Positions 10,102 through 21,200 of a DNA stretch of 64,000 nt are shown piece after piece. Positions within the stretch are counted from its first letter, which is position 1. Each line of letters begins with the position of its first letter. Location of the stretch: contig NW_019775802.1 of assembly GCF_001039355.2 (NCBI RefSeq), positions 379,816-443,815 of the forward strand. Direction: 5' to 3'. The notes beneath the pieces were generated by a model. That model made no database searches and was not told the origin of the DNA. It saw only the letters and a program-made list of their open reading frames with translations. Source of the DNA: Lingula anatina. Lineage: Eukaryota; Brachiopoda; Lingulata; Lingulida; Lingulidae. The translations under genes were made by a program, and so were the position numbers.

Positions 10102-11324
10102 GGAGAAATGCATTAAATTCGACTGATTGTATTACTCTATTTTTAATGGCTAAACGACGAAGCCCACTATTGCGAAAAAGTCAAGGGAAAAGTGTTAGGC
10201 CTACTGATCACAACCACAGCGTCAAACGGGCAGGTCTGGCATCTTTTTATTACTTGAATCTTGTGTGGGTCCATAAAGGGAGTAACTTAATTACCTTTCT
10301 TTCAAGAGGAAATAAAAGTAAAGCAATCACCTACCGCCAAGAACTTCCAGGCAGATGTCAGATGTATTTCGGTATCAGTATGCACAGTTTACAGGTGTGA
10401 ACTGTATCTTTGTGTACTGACAGTTGCCAAAGTTCTTCCTAATCATCGAACGGCAAACACTATAAGATCGTAGCGTCGGTATTGTTTAACTCATTTGTGC
10501 GTAGTGTCATTAATTATACTGTCATTTACTAAACGCAATTACAAAACGCAACAATTATCGTGCACTAGTACAACGCAGCATATAACCGAATATCTGAACT
10601 GTTTCAAGCTTCGATGGAAAATCTTAAGATCGGCACGCTACTTTTCTGCCCACACAGGAACACGAGCGTGTGCACTCCACAAACGCACTGACTTTTACAT
10701 CAATAACATCCGTCGACATATTTGCGAGAGACTAGAAGATGCATCGATAGCATAGATCTTGTGGAGTTACTCTTCGTTAGACTATTTTATCTGTGTAATA
10801 TCTCTGACTTCTCTATGTTATTGCTTTATCTAACAAATATCTCGTTCTCGTGAAGTCGCGTGATGTGATGAGGTGAAGATACTACACGCGAATTCTGAAA
10901 TACAATTATTCTAGAACTACTACTGTAATATCTGAATTGAACCATTTTCGTAGCAGCCATAGCAGCCAAGTTTTTCAATACGTATTGGTCTTTGTATAGG
11001 AATTAAAATTACATTACCGACCGGCGGACGAACTCTCTATTTGTCCTTCGTCGTAATAAAACTCATTTGCTTCTTTTTATTTGATTTTGCCTTTTTTTAT
11101 CATGCATTGTAAAATTCATTTTGACAAAGTTACCGCAGAACATTTCAACCTATGTCTTTTCTTGCATTTCAAGAAGCTAAGATTGATTTCACCCTTTCAG
11201 TCACCTTCATTAGTTAAAAAACTTTTTATGTACCAAGTGAGGACGTTTGTTTTTTAGGAAGTATGGCGAGTAGATCTAGAAAGGCTGAAGCTCCACGTGG
11301 AGTCGCATCAGTATATTCAGATAT

Positions 11325-11600
11325 ATGCTAAACGAGTTATCTCGAGAAGCTGTTATTCATCTTCCATCTCGCTCGGTAAGAAGAGCTCAAGGAATTCAGA
11401 TGTATTTGTCCAATATAGCAAACGAGATACACACCTCCATGTACCAGTATGTAAGAGGAGAACATTTGATTTTAGAAGTAATTTCTGAGTATCGATTTGG
11501 AAGGGATTACGAAAAAGAAAACAAGAAGCCATCTTTAGTCCTTAAAACTACAGGCAGTATTCAGGCGAATTCTATAGGTTCAGTAAATGTGACAATGTGA
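11325..11600 (+). CDS. Unrecognised 91-aa ORF, possible exon or relic
   Basis: The ORF from ATG 11325 to TGA 11598-11600 has ordinary protein-like composition, with segments such as SREAVIHLPSRSVRRAQGIQ and VRGEHLILEVISEYRF. It is not one of the low-complexity frames typical of this AT-rich DNA. An upstream ATG at 11263, in a good context after a TTTTTTAG tract, opens a 22-codon frame that ends at 11331 in a different frame. The region could therefore be a frameshifted relic or an exon of an unseen gene. Possible donors GTAAGA lie inside the ORF. I do not recognise a family and infer no function. Confidence 0.25.
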   Translation: MLNELSREAVIHLPSRSVRRAQGIQMYLSNIANEIHTSMYQYVRGEHLILEVISEYRFGRDYEKENKKPSLVLKTTGSIQANSIGSVNVTM

Positions 11601-12092
11601 CATCTCAAGATACACGACACCTATGTCACGCCTTCGTCCCCATGGATGTTTTGATTACATTGTATGCGTTGTTTATCGTTAATAGCCCGACAAAAGTGGC
11701 TTGTTTATAGTGTTAATCATCTCTTGAACCGCAGTTTAGCTCGATGACATCTGTACCTCCTCGGCGTTGTCGTATGTTTTTTTCGTCCCCTTTAAGTCTA
11801 ACAATTGTTAATTCAGTATACATGAGCTCACAAAGAAGTCACATTAGCACTACTTTTTCACTTACCAAGTCTATTTGATAGCCTGTTTAATTTGATATGC
11901 ATCAAAATGAATAACTTTTATTTGGAAAGTATCGCGTTTAGTTTATAATCATAACAGAACCCCCGCACGGACTACTTTTTCTCTCGGCAGCGCACACAAA
12001 TCGTCTTGCGGTCAACTCAAGAGGGTAGAGTGAAAGGTACCTTTAGGTGTGAAAAGCGTGCTCGCCAGCGAACTTTTCTCCAAGACCACTGA

Positions 12093-12107
12093 CTAACCAG
12101 AGGGCGC
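12093..12107 (+). promoter_or_regulatory. CTCF-like motif upstream of nAChR gene 1
   Basis: CTAACCAGAGGGCGC, 121 bases before the start codon. Its last 14 bases match the CTCF consensus CCASYAGRKGGCRS at 12 positions, including the whole AGRKGGCRS core. An identical 15-mer occurs on the other strand at 30616-30630. Confidence 0.3.
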
Positions 12108-12227
12108 CTTATCACAGACTGTCCTGCAATGTAATGATACAACAGAGCAGAAGATACCGGATTCTCCCACCTACTGGTTGACGTAGATTTGACTAGCCGA
12201 GCCTACTGAGAGTCTGCCTTGGAAATC

Positions 12228-12291
12228 ATGGGGAATTCAACGAAGAGACTTTTCCTGTCTTTAGCCATGCTATTGACAGTGTTTTTTCAAG
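12228..12291 (+). CDS. nAChR gene 1 exon 1, signal peptide
   Basis: Encodes [21 protein letters not shown] plus one base (phase 1). A basic n-region and a hydrophobic core are typical of a secretory signal. Donor GTTGGT. Confidence 0.85.
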
Positions 12292-15200
12292 GTTGGTAAA
12301 TTGTATTGATATTTACAGGTGATAATTGGCTTGAATTAGGAGAAAGTCGTGCTTTTTTATTCGTCCAACGTGAATAAACCTCTTTCCTGAGGTATGGATG
12401 GTAAGAAAAGAACGTTTAATAATATGTAACACATTGAGATGTCCCTATGCATCCAACTAAGTACATATTTAGATAACGCACACGAAGTTTGCATAACCGT
12501 TGAAAACGATTTGTATGTCTGTGGTGCTTATTGTGCGCAGAGGAACATTGTTGACCATGAGTGTTTGATTTGTATTTCATTTTCGCTTGTAAAATAGTTA
12601 TTGAAAAAATTCGATGCATTGATTTCACTTAGTTTCATTAAACATAGAAATTAAAAATAAAAATATGTGCTCTTTGCCGATTCTTAGTTGACAAAGAGAA
12701 AAGCAAAAACTGGCTGACTGCTACAGATATATATATATAAAAGTTACAAAACAGAGATCTCCACCTTTCTTTAAAAAGTTATGATACAGCAAACATTCGC
12801 TGGGACCGCTTGTTGAAACTGCTTGTGTTTGCCCCCCACGGGTGCGGTAAGAAGTTCGTTTTGTAAAGTTTATGTCAACACTTGCACCAAGGAGTACAAG
12901 AGAACACACGGAAACTGTGGAAAGGTTGGGAATTGGCCCAGGTAAATGCCCAGTGGCAAGGTAGACCTTATCCGCTGGGATAACATGCTAGTCATATATT
13001 TTCACCTGTAAGAGTTCTGCATATACAGGTGTGGAAACCAAAAAATATTCATTTTGAGAATTTATAGACACCCAACGCATTGGCTATTAATAGGTGATGT
13101 CAAAAAGCCCACAATTGCTGGAATGGAAATATTTTCGTATTATGTAAGAAGAACAACTTCACTGGGTATTATGCTCATCGTCTTGTTGCTTTTAAGTAGC
13201 ACAACTGTAAAACCACTACAAAAGAATACAAAATCGGGGAAATAATTGTGTTTGGTTTATTCCCCAACTTTGAGATTGTAGCATAACATTGGCGCTAAGG
13301 TGACGAGAGACAAAACAGGGAAAATTTAATTGTTACAACACAGGCGTATAAATAACGAGTTTTCTTACTCCTATGCTTCTACACAGTTCGCTGGTCGAGG
13401 CATGTTTTTCTTGTCTCATTAGATAAACACTCCATTGGGGCCCTTGTGTTTTTTCTCCAACTAACCAATTTAAAGTTTATTACAAGCTCATGAAAGGCCC
13501 ACATTAAAATAAATATAATGGAATAAATGCGCTCCGTTAAAACCTAATGGGGTGGAATAGATGTATAGAACTCGACAATCGGTCCGCTGAGCCAATCCGT
13601 GATTTTCAACCTGATCGACAGCGATTATGGGGATAAGATTTACTTATTGTTAATGTAAACGACGATAGTCCGAATATTTCACAAAACTGAGCCCCCGGAG
13701 AAGGAGTAGCAATTCTATAGATCTAAGCCAAAAATAAACAAGACGTTTAAACATCTACGCAATAATATGGTATTGTATGGTGTCTCGAGACTTCTTAATT
13801 CTTTCTCTAAAAGGTAACTCTTATCAGCTCAATAACAATGCCAACCAACTGTCACTCGTTCAATGATAGAACTATATGGACCACCACTTGGAAGGAGTTC
13901 AGAACAATATTGCACGAGGGAAACCCTGATTATCACGGTCACATGACTGTTGCTTTCAAGGCGCATAAATCACACAGGATACTCCGAATTTCTGTGAACA
14001 TTTACACTCACGAAGGATCTCTTTACTGATTATATATAGAGACCCGTGTTTGAGTTTTTATTTTTGTAGAAATGTATTGCTTCAAATAAAAAATGAAATT
14101 AAAAAAAAGGAAATTCTTGAAATGAAGGTTGTAATTCCGGGATGAAAAATAGTTCTTTTTATTTGCAAATAGTATTTATTCTGGAGAACCATTGCATAGC
14201 CACGAACTTATAGACTCCCGCTCGTGCGTGCTAAACGGTAAAATGCATACAGCTACCGTTAACAAAGATTACAAACCATTAAAGGGACCCCTGACAGATA
14301 CCAGTTTATTTTTCTAAAACACGCATATTTAGAGTGTTTGCGTGTAAAATATCACACTTGATAAGTACCTCTCACCTACAATTCGAAACAGGAGTTAGGT
14401 TACCTCAACTACCCATCTCCTTGTCCGTAAATGCTTCCTCGGGTCAGATACTGTGCTTTTTTATTGAAGTCAGCATGTGCACCGGGGTGATGCATAAGTT
14501 ACCAAGAAATATCTTCTATAACAGCGGTAAGAATATGTAACCTCATCATGACCCTATAGCAGGGGATAGCCACTGCTTTTAGATTTCTTTTAAGTGCAGT
14601 GGGTTTGCAACTTGTCTCTGGCGAATTCTTCACAAATGACTAGGTGGAAAGAAGGTAGAAACTCCGCAGGGAGCTCAGGCATATGAGAGAAAGAATATGC
14701 TGCTGCACCAATCTATTATTTCCCCACCACAAAATACTCATTTGTTTTCCATGTATTGTTGTAAAATTGTTAAGAAAATATTGACACGCAAAATTGGAAA
14801 AAAATTAGAAGAAGAAAAGCAAAGAAGAGGTTCTTAAGCACCATTGAGAGGGTGGGAAAGTAAACACTTTCCACATGAACACCTGTGCTTACCTGAGATA
14901 GATAGATATTTCTCTACGTGAAATGAAAAGTTCTGATTATGAGGTAAACGGACCCCGTATTTACTGTACGTAGGGGTATATTGCACAAAGGGTAACTATA
15001 CTGGACGGATTTATGGTTTTCCTATAAGATTTACAATATTATTTACTAGAATTTATTCATAGAGCATTTATAAATTTAAATATTTGAAACTCTAGGAGGA
15101 AATACAGTTGCACGAGGAAATGCTTTCCGTTGTATGCATCACGCCGAGAAAAAATGACCAGGGGTCATCTCTGGCAATTGCTTTGTAAATGAAACCTCCA

Positions 15201-18200
15201 TGCGCTCATTGCTAGAATGGACACATACACCAGTGGTGTAATGAGAGTTGGTTACCGTCTATTTCCAGTCTGTCTGTTCTCTTACTATTAGAGAGAGATG
15301 TCATAAGAGACGCGGGAAGGAAGTAGTTTTCGTTAATATTTTTCGAAGTTTTTAGGGTTGCTCGGTTTTGAGATATTATAAAAATACATATTCTGTTTCC
15401 CTGCCTTTTTGACCCGAAATGACCAAACACTGCAGGTATTTGTACAGATGCTAATATGTGTGGTCGATTAGCTTCGTCAGCTTCAGGTGGTAAACTAGAA
15501 ATCGTTAGAATGCTGTAACAACGTCTGCTCGCTGATATAACGTGGAGTTGGCAGCATGAAAAACTCACGCAAATGACTAGGAATCCCTGACCGCCGTGAT
15601 GGACTAACCAGATCTAGGTCTAGGTTTACACATTAGATTATGCCTTTTAACAAACATCTGTCAATTTGTAGTTTGATGCCCGGGTGTCATAGTGAAAAAA
15701 GTTTAAGCTCGAATACTTCGAATACATGCGAACGTAGCTGTCTTCCCTCTCTCTCTCTCTCTCTCTTTCGGGGAGAGGGGGGGCGGGTATGCGTATTTGA
15801 ATGCCCGAATTATCACCCAGGATTGAATTCTTTTAGAAAATATGCATGTTTTCATTCGAACCCCAGTGCAAATATATAAAACATTTTTATCATATGATTT
15901 TACACGTCTAACAGTCTCAGATATAAATTATCACATCTAATTGGTTGTTGTACGTCTGTAAGATACCTCGCTCTTTATTCATTCTAAATATATTCATGAT
16001 ACATGAACTCATATCGTCTGCTTTGCCAAGTGCAACCAAATGCTCCATAAAGAAAATCACTATGGCGGAACCGATATGTTAAGGCCAGCTGTGCATGTCT
16101 TAATGTCGCATGTTTCTAGAAGTCTACATATCTGTTATCCTGCAATATGATAAACACCTGCCAGGTGTGCCCTCAGAAAGATATACGTAGAACTCTGCCT
16201 TGTTACCAGACATAGCCGCAAAGTTGGTACGCCATGTTGGCAACGTCAGTGGAACATTGCTAATTTTTTTTACATATCGCCAGTTCAGAGAAGAATTTCA
16301 TCAGCTGTGTTTAGTTATAAGAATGATGTGATTCTTTCTTCAGTCAACAGCTAATATTGAGATAGGTTTTACCTCCAATATTTCGATTGAGAATGAAGAA
16401 GATGTCCTGAAGAAGATGTCCTGATAGACATCGAAATATTGGAGGTAAAAACCTATCTCAATATTAGCTGTTGACTGAAGAAAAAATCACATCATTCTTA
16501 TATCGCCAGTTCATTTTTAAAGATTTTCTAAAATGTTCGTGTGATATTGTATGAAAAGTGGTATTCATAAGAAAACCTACTTTTCATTCAATGATTAAAT
16601 GCATCATACCTGTGTTATAAGTGTGTTATCAATTGGTTATCTCCACTGAACACAACGCTATGTTATTTTGCAATGCCTTAATTGTATTTATGGAAGCCTA
16701 CATTTAAATACTTAAAACGTTTACTTCTTAGAATCTCACCAAGGAAAGCATGAGAGGAGACTGCTTGACACGTTGTTTGTGGATCGAGCACACAATGTTC
16801 TAGAGCGACCCGTTGCCAATGAAAAAGACGTGCTGAACGTTACGTTCAGTCTTACACTACAGCAGATTCTGGATGTGGTAAGAGGTGTTATGTGTAAACA
16901 ATTTTTTTTATCAAAGCTGGATTAAAATCCATTTGCATTTTCTGTAACCTAGAGCACGTTTTCAAATTTTCTAATATTTGTCTTGAACTTAGCAATAAAT
17001 GTCAGACTTCATGTACCAGAAGCCCCCACTGTTCACTGTTGCATTTTATGTATATAGTGGTCATATCGCACGGCGCCCATACGGCACTAACACGTCGATA
17101 CAAATTAACTCGACCGACTAAACTTTCAATTTCAATTTATAAAGAAATGTTTTCTAGAGTTACATAATCGATGTCAAGCTCACCGCGGATCAGTGCCATC
17201 GACGCCTAGCATTGTGTAAGGATATATTAAAGCCATTTTTGAGAATGCGGTGTTCGTATACATTGCAATTATTATATTTTCATTACAAACTCAACCCTGT
17301 CCAAGCTATGTTAAAGCAATGAGTTTGGTGGACTATACTTGTATTCACAGCTGTATATTATCCACATAACGTAAGTAAGGAATTGGAAAATGGTCAGCCT
17401 ACATACTATGTGAATGAGAAGCATAACGGGTGATCTACATCCGTAATTGACAGTTTTAAGCTTTGTTTAAATTAGAGGCCAAACTATTGAAAACAATAGG
17501 TCCATTTCTAGTGTGAATGATTTTCATTGACTTTAACCGTTTGGGTTTCATTTGTAGAGTACATAAAGAATATATAAGAAACAATCTAAAAATTTCATGA
17601 AAGCTGTTTGCTTACTGTGGTTAAAATTACGTGCTCTATGTACCAGGTTTACAAAAGAACGTATGCGGTAGGCTGGTCTTAACTTTATTACCGAGGATTC
17701 TAGTCGCATTTGACCCAGGACAGTGAAGTTGCAGTTAGTGCACTTGAAATAGAATTTTTGGACTATTTTGCAAAAAGTGAAAAAAAGCCTATTGTCTAAG
17801 TCAGAAGCTTGGTTTATTCTGTTAGATTACCACAGATTTATCCTAAAATAAAGTGCACCGAAATTTCGGATTGAATGCTTCACATGAAGTTTGGACCTGT
17901 GTTCTTTGGTGAAGCTCTGCCTGTATTGTACATATTACCACACGCACCGATACCTGGAAGGTGTTTTTACGCGGCTACTTAGTGCTCGTACGTGTAGATC
18001 TACATTCCAACTTAACCTTTTATAATTATCTTCACTAAGATTATCTAATCATCCCTTGCGGCCATTTAAAAAAAAGTAGTCATAAAAAGTGTTTTTCAAA
18101 TTCACTCGTGCTAAACCGCATGCTAATTCTGTGTATGTTTGCATTGCGGAGCATAGGAAAATATCTTTCCATAAGATAAATATACTTCCTTTTGGTATCA

Positions 18201-21200
18201 TCGTAACAAGTGTTTTTTAGTGAGCGCTAAGCTGTTTTAACAGGTTATTTCAGCCCTGGATCACTGTGGTATAAATACTTTTGTATTGGTTGTCGGTACA
18301 CAAGGGTCGTAGGTTCATGTTCTTATAAACTGCCGCTGTACCATAAATAACCGAAAAATAACAATTCTTTTGATTTAAATTTTAAAGATAATAGCATGTT
18401 GTAAAATATTAATTGTAACAGTAAGGTCAAGGGTTTCCTTAAGTAACCAGCACTTTCTATGAAAGCATTCAGCCGATAGCGGGTCATTTGGTGTTCTGTG
18501 TTCTTTCTTCAGGATGAAAAGAATCAGATTATCCACACCAACATTTGGCTGGACATGGTGAGTAAAAATGCACGAGAGTAAGAGCCATCAAGGTCTTCTC
18601 ATTGATTTTAATATTCTTTGCACAAAACCAGATATATTGGGATTTGTTTAACTGACTTTAGCTGGTTGTAAAGCAGTTTAAACAAACTACTTCTTGTGAA
18701 CTTTACGATGATACATTTATATTCATTTCTTTTACCAGACATGGACAGATTACACATTTATTTGGAATGAAGCAGAATTTGGAAATATTTCTGCAATTCG
18801 AATACCCGCTGGCAAGTTATGGAAACCCGATGTTCTTCTGTACAACAGGTAGGCCGACTTGTCTAGAGACAAAATTAAATAACGGTACCCATTAGAAAGT
18901 TCTTGTTCGACAACGTTCAGTACCTTGGTGCCGGGGTATAAGATATACTTACATGTCCGATAAGCAAACTAAATTTTATAAGTTTTATGCACCTTATCTA
19001 GCAAATGTACGAACCTTTGTATTTCAAGAAGACTTATCAATTTTATTTTCCTTTGCTCCCAGTGCCAGCGAAGCCTTTGACGGAACCTACCACACGAACG
19101 TTGTGATCTACAGTAGTGGGTACATGAACTGGATCCCGCCCGGCATGTTCGGCAGCTCCTGCCACATTGACATTACGTGGTTCCCGTTTGACATGCAGTT
19201 CTGTAAACTGAAGTTTGGCACATGGTCCTATGATGGCTCTCAGGTGGACCTGGTTTTAAAGTCCGAAAAGGGCGATATATCGTCCTTCATCAAGAACGGC
19301 GAGTGGGATTTGTTAGGTAATCAGATTGAAATGGATGAACTTGTAAACAGCAGTTTACTTTTAAACGAGAACACAGTTGCCGTCATAAAATTGTCGTACA
19401 ATGTTAATTTTGTTTGTTTTTCTTTTTTTTTTATATATAAATCATCATTATTTTTCCCTTATAAAAGTCAGAAAAATAATGCACACGCATACATCTTCAT
19501 GCTACTGTACAAAAAGTTTTATTGCTTTACGTGGGCCATCTAATATTTTTAGCGAACCTAGGATTAGGTTTAAGAGTCAACTTGTATATCAAATATATAT
19601 TGATTGCGTTGACCGACCTACTGTAATAGCTTATTTACATGTTTCTTTTAGCAGCATGGATATCAGCACCTAAAATATAGAGACCCCAGCTTTCGATAGA
19701 TGCACCGTACACCCAGGAATCATTTCTGTCTGTCATCATTGTTCTTACACCAAACTTCATATTTTGTCCTTTTGGTACTTGAAGGAATGATATTTCATTC
19801 TTTCAGGTGTCACCGCCAAGCGTAATGAGATCTACTACGACTGCTGTCCAGACACCCCGTACGTGGATGTCACCTACACCATCAACATTAAGAGACGGAC
19901 ATTGTACTATGGCTTTAACCTCATCATTCCCTGTGTGCTGCTGTCGCTGCTCGCCATCCTGACGTTCATGTTGCCACCGGATGCAGGAGAGAAAGTATCA
20001 CTTGGTGCGTAAGGAGAAAGATTTAGTTCGAATAAGTACATTTATAAAATAATGTTTTATCTTAGAAGATATATTTCTAATCACTTTCTGTGACAATTCG
20101 TTAAATGAGAGTGACAATCCATCAAAATATGAACACTCGAGTCAAACGCATATTTACTGAAGAGTTAAAAAATCATATACATTTTTGTAGAATGTAGAAA
20201 GGTAGACGTTTGATTTTCTCAGACTTTTAAGTTATTCAATTTTTTGTTTTACTCTATATGGTTTTATTTTTTAATTTCAATTCCTTTGATAATAACTTAA
20301 CCAAATATAATGCTCTTTATGTAATCTTTTCAAATGTTTAGTAGCTCTTTGCTGATATGTGAATCAATGTGCATTATTATATTCTTATTATGCATAACAC
20401 GCATGAATGTATATGGGCTTCTGTTATGTAAATTTGAATTCTAGTTTGCATTTAAACGGCAAAAGGATCTATAATTGCATGTATATTTGCTGAATTAATA
20501 TCAAATATCGATGCCGATTTCTTGCGTAGCCATGTATTTGTGGTCACGAACGAACCAACAGGTGATTCCTATACTCTCTGTTTTTTTATCAATGGTTACA
20601 ATTTCCAGTTAAGAAACTTGCATGTGTTGAAATTTTCAGCTGTGACTATAATGCTGTCACTGACCGTGTTTTTGATGATCGTGGCGGACGTCTTACCACC
20701 GACGTCCGATGCGGTGCCTTTGATAGGTAGGGGGCAATTTGCTGTGACCTTGAGAGACCGTGTGTCGCACCACTGGACGCACGCGTTGGTTCATTGGCCG
20801 AGTTTGACGTAGTGTGTGGGTTGCAGTGCTTGTTACATTCTGCTTGCTTTGGTTTCAAATTGATTTCAAAATATAGTGGAAACCATCTGGTATTAGTCGT
20901 GCAATTATTCACACAGCGTGACTGCACCAAATAATCCCCAGATATAACCTACCGTTTTATATACTCATTTTCACCAATTTTCCATTCCTATGAAACATTT
21001 TCATGGCAGTGCTAAAATATGACACTTACTTTGTTTTACCCTGAAAGGTTGGCGAGAGGATTCTTAGTGGGAACCCCCGAAAGGGTCTGGTGATCCAGTC
21101 TCTGTCTCACGAACGTGTTGCAGTACTTGGCTTGCAGCAGTTGAACCAGCTGCAATGCAACTAGACGCTTATCGTCGATTAGTTTGTTTCAGCTCTCAGT

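Larger units (their letters stand above)
9137..12227. other. Intergenic region between ADAL and the first receptor gene
   Basis: Contains the ADAL 3' UTR with a possible AATAAA at 10096-10101, several short ORFs without recognisable content, the weak ORF at 11325-11600, and the presumed promoter/5' UTR of the receptor gene (11940-12227, less AT-rich). No RNA gene seen. Confidence 0.6.

Noticed and set aside
18953-19543. 196-aa open frame read as a single-exon receptor gene
   Set aside because: Only 19063-19316 aligns with receptor exon 5; the flanking parts are intron that happens to stay open, and splice sites plus gene 2 fix the exon limits.
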